This document shows positions 18,847 through 26,237 of a stretch of 64,000 bases of DNA, piece by piece. A program made the position numbers and the translations under genes. The notes beneath the pieces are model-generated. The model had not been told where the DNA came from. It ran no database searches and saw only the letters and a program-made list of their open reading frames with translations. Origin of the DNA: JBLMYQ01 sp050260055 (lineage in GTDB: Bacteria; Bacillota; Clostridia; Acetivibrionales; UBA4821); NCBI GenBank assembly GCA_050260055.1, contig JBLNBO010000053.1:9470-73469 (forward strand), given 5' to 3'. Position 1 is the stretch's first letter. Every line of letters begins with the position of its first letter.

Positions 18847-20277
18847 ATGAGAAATACTTATGAAAGTCCACTAAATTCAAGATATGCAAGCACTGAAATG
18901 CTTGAGCTGTTTTCTCCAGATAAAAAATTTAAAACTTGGAGAAAATTATGGATAGCCTTAGCAGAAGCTGAAAAAGAACTAGGATTAGATATTACAGATG
19001 AACAAATCCAAGAAATGCGGGATTTTGCTGATAATATAAATTATGATGTTGCTGAACAAAAAGAGAAGGAATTCAGACATGATGTTATGGCACATATCCA
19101 TGCTTATGGAGAGCAGTGTCCCAAGGCTAGGCCGATTATTCACCTTGGAGCGACATCATGCTATGTCGGGGATAATACAGATATAATTATTATGGCAGAA
19201 GCTTTGAACTTGGTTAGAAATAAAATCATTGGAATAATCGCAAATTTATCAAATTTCGCTGTGAAGTATAAGGATTTACCTACTCTTGGGTTTACTCATC
19301 TACAACCTGCACAGCTTACAACAGTAGGTAAAAGAGCAACCTTGTGGATGCAGGATTTGATAATGGATTTAGAAGATATAAATTTTGTACTTGGCAATAT
19401 GAAAATGCTTGGTTCTAAAGGGACAACTGGAACTCAGGCAAGTTTCCTTGCATTATTTAATGGCGATCATGAAAAGGTTAAGAAAGCAGAACAGATGATA
19501 GCGGCTAAAATGGGTTTTGCACAAACCTTTGATGTTAGCGGACAAACATATCCAAGGAAGCTTGATTCAAGAGTATTCAACCTAATTTCATCAATAGCTC
19601 AAAGTGCTTATAAATTCAGCAATGATATAAGGCTTTTGCAAAACATGAAAGAAATTGAAGAACCATTTGAAGAAAAACAGATTGGTTCTTCGGCAATGGC
19701 ATATAAAAGAAATCCTATGAGAAGCGAAAGAATGGGCTCGCTTGCAAGATATGTTATTGTTAATATGTTAAATCCTGCAATGACTGCTGGAACACAGTGG
19801 TTTGAGAGAACACTTGATGATTCCGCAAATAAAAGGATTGTTATATCTGAAGGATTTCTTACAATAGATGCAATTTTGAATATCTATTTAAATGTTACAT
19901 CTGGATTGGTTGTATATGAAAAAGTAATCAAACAGCATGTTTTAAATGAACTGCCATTCATGGCAACAGAAAATATCTTGATGGAAGCGGTAAAAAGAGG
20001 CGGAGACAGACAAGAATTGCATGAAAAGATTCGTGTGCTTTCAATGGAAGCAGGAAGACGTGTTAAAGAAGAAGGACTTGAAAATGATCTTTTAAAAAGA
20101 ATTTCAGATAATAAAAGTTTTGGTATGGATTATGAAGAACTTCTTAAAGTTCTTGAACCATCGAATTATGTCGGAAGAGCACCTGCTCAAGTACAAGAAT
20201 TTTTCGACAATAATGTTAAACATTTACTTCAAGAAAACTCGGAAGCCTTGAAAATCAAGGCTAAACTTAATGTATAG
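18847..20277 (+). CDS. purB: Adenylosuccinate lyase
   Basis: 476 residues. It cleaves adenylosuccinate to AMP plus fumarate and SAICAR to AICAR plus fumarate in purine synthesis. The superfamily signature loop is intact (GSSAMAYKRNPMRSERMGSL at about residues 278-297), with the catalytic histidine region GFTHLQPAQLTT near residue 139 and HDVMAHIHAYG near 78. The length matches the long, eukaryote-like PurB form found in many clostridia. The ATG follows AAAGGAATGAT. No other pur genes are in the window. Confidence 0.95.
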   Translation: MRNTYESPLNSRYASTEMLELFSPDKKFKTWRKLWIALAEAEKELGLDITDEQIQEMRDFADNINYDVAEQKEKEFRHDVMAHIHAYGEQCPKARPIIHLGATSCYVGDNTDIIIMAEALNLVRNKIIGIIANLSNFAVKYKDLPTLGFTHLQPAQLTTVGKRATLWMQDLIMDLEDINFVLGNMKMLGSKGTTGTQASFLALFNGDHEKVKKAEQMIAAKMGFAQTFDVSGQTYPRKLDSRVFNLISSIAQSAYKFSNDIRLLQNMKEIEEPFEEKQIGSSAMAYKRNPMRSERMGSLARYVIVNMLNPAMTAGTQWFERTLDDSANKRIVISEGFLTIDAILNIYLNVTSGLVVYEKVIKQHVLNELPFMATENILMEAVKRGGDRQELHEKIRVLSMEAGRRVKEEGLENDLLKRISDNKSFGMDYEELLKVLEPSNYVGRAPAQVQEFFDNNVKHLLQENSEALKIKAKLNV

Positions 20278-20793
20278 GACCCTGGAACTATTTTATATAA
20301 TAAGAAGGAAATTTAAGAAAAATATCGAAATTCTGTCTATAGAAGTTAAAATTCTATAGACAGGAAGATTCCTATCTGAGGCTCTAAAAATCAAATGCCT
20401 AACCTGTCTTAAGATATTAAAAAGCGGCGTACAGCCGCTTTTTTACTTTTATATAAAAATAAAAAATAGGGATATTAAAAGGATAAAATGTAAAATTATA
20501 TAAATACATATTGAATATGGAATTTTTGTATGTTAGTATAAATTTAGTAATAGACTAGTATTTATAATATAATCAGTGCAAAATTTGTGCTAAAAAATCT
20601 GGGAATTAACCAATTCTTTCATAAACCTACAAAAAGTTTCAATTTAGTTTTAACAAATAAATATTTTAATTTAATGAGTAAGCTTAGTCTTTAGAATTAT
20701 TAGAAAGAGTACACTAATACTTTATCCTAAGATAACTTTTTGTTTTATTTATTTGTGTACGAGTAGAGAGATAAAAATTTCGGGAGGTATGAG
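20278..20793 (+). other. 516-base intergenic region with a long perfect hairpin and terminator
   Basis: No plausible gene is seen. A perfect 12-bp stem (20333-20344 with 20352-20363, 7-base loop) is followed at 20420-20442 by a strong terminator. Together they could be the 3' end of the purB transcript or an independent small RNA of about 120 bases. The last 300 bases are very A+T-rich and should hold the promoter of the chemoreceptor; no clear consensus promoter was identified. An AGGAGGT-like site (GGGAGGT) lies before 20794. Confidence 0.5.
20420..20446 (+). terminator. Intrinsic terminator
   Basis: 9-bp stem AAAAGCGGC/GCCGCTTTT with loop GTACA, then T-rich sequence. Confidence 0.9.
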
Positions 20794-22350
20794 ATGGAAT
20801 ATCAGGATTATCGTCAGCAAACATTTGCAAGAAGTTTAAAATGGGCAAATATCGGAATAATTTCTATTTATATCATTGCTTATTTAGCTATGGTTTTTGC
20901 AAAATATGAGGGCTCAAACATAGTAACGAATAATGCTTTGATTGTATGTGCAAGTGCTGGAGTTCTACTAGTGTTTTCCTACATATATTCAGTAAAGCTT
21001 AAGCATATTGCTATGGCTTATATAACATTAATTGTCAATCTTATAGTATTTTGGGCATTTGCTTATTATTTGCGGGAAAATCCAAATCTGTTTACAATAT
21101 TTTATTCTATTATAGTAATAAGTCTTTTATACTTAAGGAAAGATACTGTAATTTTTGCTTCAATCCTTACTTTTATATCAATTATGTTTTTTACATTTGT
21201 AATCAAACCTCCGTATCTTCCCAGTGATAGATTCTTTGGTGTAGCTCTAATTAGAATTGTTGTCTTTTTTCAAATTTCTACAATAGCTTGGCTGGCAGCA
21301 AAGTGGGTAGATGAGGCAATAACTAAAAGCGTTAATAAAGAACGGGAGGCTTTGGCTGCAGTTCAAGTTTCTAAAGAAAAAGAACAGCAAGCAATAAAGA
21401 CTGGGGAAGAACTTTCACATACATTAGCTGAAATTGCAAAAGCATCAAGTGAGGTATCTGAAACCAGCAGCAATCTTATGAAAAATGAAAAACATCTGAA
21501 TGATATTCTGAAATCAGTATCCCAGGCCTCATCAACTATTTCTGACAAAATGGAATCTGTGTCATCAGCAGCTCAAGAGGTGAATGCATCAGGGGAAGAG
21601 ATAGGCAGTTCTTTACAAGAACTTGCAAAAGAAGCTGGAGATATAGCTGATAAGGCAAAACAGATTGAAGGTAAAGCTGTAAAGATACAAAGTGATGTTG
21701 AAAAATCTATTTCAAACTCAACTAAGATGACAAAAGATATAGGAAGTCAAGTTGCTCAAGCTATTAGCAAAGTAAAAGTGGTAGAGCATATAACTGAGAT
21801 GGTTGATATAATTGCGCGGATTGCTGAACAGACAAATTTACTTGCGCTGAATGCAGCTATAGAGGCGGCTAGAGCAGGGGAACAAGGAAGAGGGTTTGCA
21901 GTTGTTGCTGAGGAAGTAATGAAAATGGCAGAAAGCTCATCTAATACAGTTAAAGAAATTCAGAATTTTACTAATGAAGTCCATTTGGCAACAGCAGAAC
22001 TTATTGATAGCTCAGATAAGATGCTGAATTATATTGAGAAAAATGTTATGGATGATTATGGAGTGATGATGAATCTGAGTAAAGAATATAGGAATGACAG
22101 CGACCTTATTAATTCTCTTGCGACAGGAATAAGGACAAATGTTGATTTGGTATCCAATTCGATGGGTGAAATAAACAAGGCGATAGAAGAAACTGTGGCT
22201 AATATTAGCAGTTCTACGCAAGAGGCTTATACTATTGCTGAAAGCAATAAAAGCATAAATGTAATAGCAGAAGAGCTAAATAATATCTCATATAAGATGG
22301 ATAGTAATGCGGAGAAACTTAATTCATTGATTAATATGTATAAATCATAA
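20794..22350 (+). CDS. Methyl-accepting chemotaxis protein with multi-helix membrane sensor
   Basis: 518 residues. The N-terminal 175 residues hold about six membrane helices with very short loops, so there is no large periplasmic-type sensor; input may be a membrane property or another protein. A cytoplasmic coiled-coil signalling domain follows. The highly conserved hairpin tip is intact (IARIAEQTNLLALNAAIEAA, then RAGEQGRGFAVVAEEV). It relays signals to CheW/CheA. No HAMP domain is obvious. No other chemotaxis genes are nearby. ATG follows GGGAGGTATGAG. Confidence 0.92.
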   Translation: MEYQDYRQQTFARSLKWANIGIISIYIIAYLAMVFAKYEGSNIVTNNALIVCASAGVLLVFSYIYSVKLKHIAMAYITLIVNLIVFWAFAYYLRENPNLFTIFYSIIVISLLYLRKDTVIFASILTFISIMFFTFVIKPPYLPSDRFFGVALIRIVVFFQISTIAWLAAKWVDEAITKSVNKEREALAAVQVSKEKEQQAIKTGEELSHTLAEIAKASSEVSETSSNLMKNEKHLNDILKSVSQASSTISDKMESVSSAAQEVNASGEEIGSSLQELAKEAGDIADKAKQIEGKAVKIQSDVEKSISNSTKMTKDIGSQVAQAISKVKVVEHITEMVDIIARIAEQTNLLALNAAIEAARAGEQGRGFAVVAEEVMKMAESSSNTVKEIQNFTNEVHLATAELIDSSDKMLNYIEKNVMDDYGVMMNLSKEYRNDSDLINSLATGIRTNVDLVSNSMGEINKAIEETVANISSSTQEAYTIAESNKSINVIAEELNNISYKMDSNAEKLNSLINMYKS

Positions 22351-22361
22351 AATGCATTAAA

Positions 22362-22394
22362 AAATAAAGGCTGAAAATCAGCCTTTATTTTTTT
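22362..22394 (+). terminator. Intrinsic terminator after the chemoreceptor
   Basis: 13-bp perfect stem around an AAA loop, followed by a T-run. Confidence 0.9.
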
Positions 22395-22445
22395 ATTTAA
22401 TTGTAGAAAGTACGTTTGTCATATGGTATTATTACTTATGAGAAT

Positions 22446-22521
22446 GGGGCTATAACTCAGATGGTAGAGTGCCACAATGGCATTGTGGAAGTCGAGAGTT
22501 CGAATCTCTTTAGCTCCACCA
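22446..22521 (+). tRNA. tRNA-Ala (anticodon GGC)
   Basis: 76-base cloverleaf including encoded CCA. Acceptor stem GGGGCTA/TAGCTCC has the G3-U70 pair that marks alanine tRNAs; D arm ACTC/GAGT, anticodon stem CCACA/TGTGG with loop ATGGCAT (anticodon GGC), T arm GAGAG/CTCTT with loop TTCGAAT, discriminator A. It lies alone, followed at once by a hairpin (22521-22548) that can end both this transcript and the convergent SGNH gene. Confidence 0.95.
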
Positions 22522-22546
22522 AAAGCTTGCTAATATTGGCAGGCTT

Positions 22547-23374
22547 TTAATTATTGTGTACCAAATCGTTATTATCTATCAACAAATAGTTATAACCTGA
22601 TTTAATAAAGTTTAGTACAGCATTTGCAATTATTTCATGGCCGTTTTTATTTGGATGTATTCCGTCAATGCAAAGAAAATTCGAAAAATCAGGATATTGT
22701 AGAAATGCTCCCCGAATATCAATCCATTTTGTACGTGTTTCCTCTGCAACCTTAATGATTGTAGAGTTGTATCTTTCCTGCCACCAATAAATCTTGGTAA
22801 CACTTCCAAGCCATTTGAGAATATTAATTTCAGCTAATGGATTGTTTTTACTAATCCAATGTAAGTATCTTTCTGCGTTTAGAGGAGGAAGAGTCAGTAA
22901 CACAGGTATTACTTTACTGTTTTTTAGAAAATTTATTGTATCTTTGAGCATATTTTCAAAAACATTAAAATCTGTTTTGGGATTATGTATTGCTTCGGGA
23001 TTTTTAGCAATTTCGTCCCAGTAGAAATCACAATCATTTCCACCATATTCTATAAGGACAATATCAGGGGCTTCATTTAAAACATCATTTTTTAGTCGGC
23101 TAGCTCCTTTAAGAAGAGTGTTTCCGAATTTTGCTGTATTACAAATAATACCTTTAAGCTTACTTTGAAGTAATGATACGTAATTCTCTTCTAATACAGT
23201 GTATTTTTTCTTTACTTCATCATAAATTACGCCCTTGGAAATAGAATCTCCTGATACTATATATTTATAGCTGTTTTTAATTGTATCACTATTCATAAAA
23301 CTCATCTCTGCATATATATATTTGGGATTTAATGCCATCATTAGTATAAGGAGGTTGTATATAAAAGTCAACAT
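22547..23374 (-). CDS. SGNH/GDSL-family hydrolase, probably secreted
   Basis: Up to 275 residues. All four SGNH blocks are visible: block I VSGDSISKG with the catalytic serine, a glycine region near SRLKND, block III EYGGNDCDF, and block V DGIHPNKNGH with catalytic Asp and His. These are esterases/lipases or acetylhydrolases, often acting on surface sugars. With the longest start the first 22 residues resemble a signal peptide (MLTFIYNLLILMMALNP...YA). However, no ribosome binding site precedes that ATG; ATGs at 23305 or 23296 would give a cytoplasmic protein. The start, and so the location, is uncertain. Confidence 0.82.
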   Translation of the reverse strand: MLTFIYNLLILMMALNPKYIYAEMSFMNSDTIKNSYKYIVSGDSISKGVIYDEVKKKYTVLEENYVSLLQSKLKGIICNTAKFGNTLLKGASRLKNDVLNEAPDIVLIEYGGNDCDFYWDEIAKNPEAIHNPKTDFNVFENMLKDTINFLKNSKVIPVLLTLPPLNAERYLHWISKNNPLAEINILKWLGSVTKIYWWQERYNSTIIKVAEETRTKWIDIRGAFLQYPDFSNFLCIDGIHPNKNGHEIIANAVLNFIKSGYNYLLIDNNDLVHNN

Positions 23375-23413
23375 TTTAAACTAAATAATATTTTTAAAAT
23401 TTAGTATTTTACT

Positions 23414-23776
23414 TTATTTGATTAAAAGCATACGGAATCCAATAATAATAATAAAAACTGCAAAGAATTTTCTTAATAAATCAACTGGAAGATGACTGGC
23501 AATTTGTGCTCCGAATTTTGCACCTATAAATAAAAAAGCACAAATAACTATACCGGCGAAAATATCTACATTGCCTTTTTTATAGTATTCAAGAAATGCT
23601 AATAAGCCGACTGGAGGGAGCAGAACTGCGAGTGATGTTCCTTGTGCTTTAAGCTGTGAAAAGTTCATAATAAATAAGAGAGCCGGTATAATAATAATTC
23701 CTCCTCCTATACCGAACAAGCCGCTAAGGATTCCGGCAACCATGCCAATTAATGCAAGACATATAAAATTCACCAT
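23414..23776 (-). CDS. Half-size TauE/SafE-family membrane transporter
   Basis: 120 residues with four hydrophobic segments. It contains the TauE/SafE repeat signature GMVAGILSGLFGIGGGIIIIPALL and QAQGTSLAVLLPP-like sequence (here LKAQGTSLAVLLPPV). Full-length family members (about 250 residues) contain two such halves; this one is a single half and presumably works as a dimer. The family exports sulfite, sulfoacetate or related organic anions, but the substrate here is unknown. No second half is next to it. The ATG is preceded by AAGGAGAT on the minus strand. Length and reading frame look intact, so it is not simply a broken gene. Confidence 0.82.
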   Translation of the reverse strand: MVNFICLALIGMVAGILSGLFGIGGGIIIIPALLFIMNFSQLKAQGTSLAVLLPPVGLLAFLEYYKKGNVDIFAGIVICAFLFIGAKFGAQIASHLPVDLLRKFFAVFIIIIGFRMLLIK

Positions 23777-23982
23777 ATAAATCTCCTTAAAATTTATAAT
23801 TAGATAATTATTTTTATTCTTTAGTAGTATAATAACAGATATTTTTTTGATTAGAATATATATTTATTATTTAATAAAATAAAGTATTTAACTATGATAT
23901 GAAAAAATGTTTCGCAGGTCTAATATTTTATTATGGTTAAGAATATAATTTTAATATATAGCCTATGAAAAGGGTGATAGAT

Positions 23983-24456
23983 ATGGCTGAAAAACAAGAA
24001 TTTCATACTGTTCGGGGATATCAGATGCTGGAACAGGACAGAAATGTTCTGACATCAGCCATGGAAGATTATATGGAGATGATATACAGAAACAGCTTAA
24101 ATACAGGATATGTACGTATAAGTGCAGTTTCTGGGCTGTTAAATGTTAAAGCGTCTTCGGTTACAAAAATGGTGCAAAAGCTCGCAGTTATTGGATTGAT
24201 TCAATATGAAAGATACGGAATAATAATGTTAACTGAAAAGGGTAAGGAAATTGGGAAGTTTTTGTTGGAAAGACATGAAATTATAGAAAAATTTTTAAAG
24301 AATATTGGCGTAGAAAATAACTTGCTTGTTGAAACAGAACTTATGGAGCACAATGTTTCAATTGATACTTTAAAGAGATTAGAATTTATAAACAAGTATT
24401 TTAAGGTTAAGCCGCAAGTTAAAGCTGACTTCCTAAAATTCTCAAATGAAAAATAG
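23983..24456 (+). CDS. mntR: DtxR/MntR-family metal-dependent repressor
   Basis: 157 residues from ATG 23983, preceded by AAGGGTGAT; an in-frame ATG at 23965 also exists. The N-terminal winged helix (SAMEDYMEMIYR... VRISAVSGLLNVKASSVTKMVQKLA) is typical of the DtxR family; the metal-binding and dimer domain follows with HEIIEKFLKNIGV and ETELMEHNVS. It binds DNA when loaded with Mn2+ or Fe2+. The next gene is an Nramp transporter with an inverted repeat in its promoter region, so MntR control of Mn uptake is the natural reading. Confidence 0.88.
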   Translation: MAEKQEFHTVRGYQMLEQDRNVLTSAMEDYMEMIYRNSLNTGYVRISAVSGLLNVKASSVTKMVQKLAVIGLIQYERYGIIMLTEKGKEIGKFLLERHEIIEKFLKNIGVENNLLVETELMEHNVSIDTLKRLEFINKYFKVKPQVKADFLKFSNEK

Positions 24457-24471
24457 TTAATCGGCAATAAG

Positions 24472-24514
24472 ATAGACATAAAAAATGTGGTTAAGCCACA
24501 TTTTTTATGTCTAT
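24472..24514 (+). terminator. Long perfect inverted-repeat terminator
   Basis: 19-bp perfect stem (24472-24490 with 24496-24514), 5-base loop. The stem contains the T-run, so it can act in both directions. It separates mntR from mntH. Confidence 0.8.
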
Positions 24515-24564
24515 TTGAGTAACACATTTTCACTCGGGAACATATTGTTGAGTAGATAAACATT

Positions 24565-24580
24565 TTTAGATATGTCTAAA
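24565..24580. promoter_or_regulatory. Candidate MntR operator upstream of mntH
   Basis: Inverted repeat TTTAGA-TATG-TCTAAA, of the size and style of DtxR/MntR-family boxes, placed just before the mntH start region and beside an mntR gene. Inference from position and symmetry only. Confidence 0.5.
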
Positions 24581-24624
24581 TTTCTTAGATGTTTTATAGG
24601 GCAGTATGGGATGAGGTGGGCTTT

Positions 24625-25920
24625 TTGACTGGTGACAATACGGTAAAGTTAAGAAATATAAGAGATGACTCTCTTTTCGATAAATTAATTAAAAGTATTA
24701 TAAATGAAAGGCTAAAACATCTTTTAAAATATCTTGGTCCGGCTTTTATAGTTAGTGTCGCATATATAGACCCTGGTAATTTTGCAACAAATATCAGTGG
24801 CGGTTCAAAATTCAATTATAGCCTCCTTTGGGTTATCTTATGGAGCAATCTTATGGCTATCTTTCTCCAATCTCTTTCTGCAAAGCTTGGCATTGCCACA
24901 GGGCAGAATCTTCCACAAATGTGCGGGAAAGTATTTTCGCGCAAGACCAACTGGCTTTTCCTAATAATTGCAGAATTAGCAGCGATGGCAACTGATTTGG
25001 CTGAATTTTTAGGAGGGACATTAGGATTGTACTTATTATTCCATATTCCGATGGCCTATGCTGGCTTGATAACAGTATTACTGACATTTTTTATCGTATA
25101 TGCAGAAAAATATGGACAACGGATAGTTGAGATAATTATAGCCATCTTAGTTGCAGTTATTGCTATATCGTATACTATAGAACTATTTCTTGCCAAGCCT
25201 GATTGGTCCAGTGCAGGATTACATATGTTAATACCTTCACTTCCTAATGGCGAAGCAGTACTTATAGCGGTTGGAATGCTCGGAGCTACAGTAATGCCGC
25301 ATGTAATTTATTTGCATTCACAGCTTGTACAATGCAGGAATGGCGACCCAGATATAGAAGGCAAGAAAAAGCATTTGCGCATGGAAAAGATAGATATTGC
25401 TATAGCGATGAATATTTCATTTGTTGTCAATGCGGCAATGGTTATTGTTTCAGCTGCAGTATTTTTCAGGAATGGTGTTGTGGTTAATACAATCGAACAG
25501 GCACATGGGTCTTTATCACCATTATTAGGAGCACTTTCAAGCGGCGCTTTTGGAATTGCATTATTGGCTTCGGGTTTGTCTTCATCAGCGGTTGGAACAA
25601 TGGCGGGCCAGACTATTATGCAGGGGTTTGTGGGACTTAATATTTCAGATAATTTGACTAGAATTGTTACAATGGTTCCAGGAATGTTGATTATTGTATT
25701 AGGGATTAATCCGATGACGGCGCTATTGTTTAGCCAGGTTGTACTTAGCTTTGTACTGCCTATGGCGATTATACCGATGCTGATTATAACTGGCAGGAAG
25801 GAGTTAATGGGGGAATTCGTGAATAAGAAGGTTACTAATGTGATCGGGTGGATTATAACAGGGATGATTATTAGCTTAAATATAGTACTGCTTTATTTAA
25901 CTTTCGTGGGGAAAGCATGA
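24625..25920 (+). CDS. mntH: Nramp-family divalent metal (Mn2+) transporter
   Basis: 431 residues if translation starts at TTG 24625, which lies 5 bases after GAGGTGGG; an ATG at 24589 would add 12 residues but has no such site. It imports Mn2+ (or Fe2+) with protons. Conserved metal-site motifs are visible: AYIDPGNFATNISGG in helix 1 and GATVMPHVIYLHSQL in helix 6, with EAAAMATDLAEFLGG-like helix 3 (ELAAMATDLAEFLGG). About eleven hydrophobic segments. The last 137 bases of the gene are repeated 4.1 kb downstream at 29882-30018. Confidence 0.92.
   Translation: MTGDNTVKLRNIRDDSLFDKLIKSIINERLKHLLKYLGPAFIVSVAYIDPGNFATNISGGSKFNYSLLWVILWSNLMAIFLQSLSAKLGIATGQNLPQMCGKVFSRKTNWLFLIIAELAAMATDLAEFLGGTLGLYLLFHIPMAYAGLITVLLTFFIVYAEKYGQRIVEIIIAILVAVIAISYTIELFLAKPDWSSAGLHMLIPSLPNGEAVLIAVGMLGATVMPHVIYLHSQLVQCRNGDPDIEGKKKHLRMEKIDIAIAMNISFVVNAAMVIVSAAVFFRNGVVVNTIEQAHGSLSPLLGALSSGAFGIALLASGLSSSAVGTMAGQTIMQGFVGLNISDNLTRIVTMVPGMLIIVLGINPMTALLFSQVVLSFVLPMAIIPMLIITGRKELMGEFVNKKVTNVIGWIITGMIISLNIVLLYLTFVGKA
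25778..25914 (+). repeat. Direct repeat, copy 1 (3' end of mntH)
   Basis: 137 bases matching 29882-30018 with three visible substitutions (about 98% identity). Copy 1 is the functional end of mntH; the match stops within four codons of the mntH stop. The two copies bracket the large SLH gene. Confidence 0.95.
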
Positions 25921-26237
25921 TATGGTATATATAAAATCCGCCACTCCTTTCTATCCCGTTGCGACAATATATTTCTTTTTATATAATGAATTGACAGCAA
26001 AAAACAAAAACAATATAATTAGCTAGGACATAATAAGAGTCATTTCATAAATACGTCTTTAAAAGGCTGTTCAGCATAACTGGGGATTATTTCAAATCGA
26101 TACACCAGTCGGATTTCTCAAAACGATTTTTTTAAAAATATGATTACAAGAAGAGGGAACGATGTGCCCTTCTGCAGAACTGTTTATTGTTTAAAATAGT
26201 TCGTATTATACAGTTATTAAAATTAAGGGGGATGCAA
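25921..26237 (+). other. Upstream region and long leader of the S-layer gene
   Basis: 317 bases without a gene. The promoter at 25991-26019 predicts a transcript start near 26026, leaving a leader of about 210 bases. The leader contains short complementary segments (for example ACTGG near 26078 with CCAGT near 26105). I could not match it to a known riboswitch class. AAGGGGG at 26225-26231 is the ribosome binding site that fixes the start at 26238. Confidence 0.5.
25991..26019 (+). promoter_or_regulatory. Consensus sigma-A promoter of the S-layer gene
   Basis: TTGACA at 25991-25996 and TATAAT at 26014-26019, exactly 17 bases apart: a perfect consensus, consistent with strong expression of a surface protein. 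Confidence 0.85.

Noticed and set aside
23414..23776. Truncated TauE pseudogene
   Set aside because: It has a proper start, ribosome binding site, stop and exactly one repeat unit; half-size members are known.
26026..26237. Cyclic-di-GMP riboswitch before the S-layer gene
   Set aside because: Conserved GCAAAGCC/GGGCAAACC-type segments of class I were not found, and class II core is also missing.
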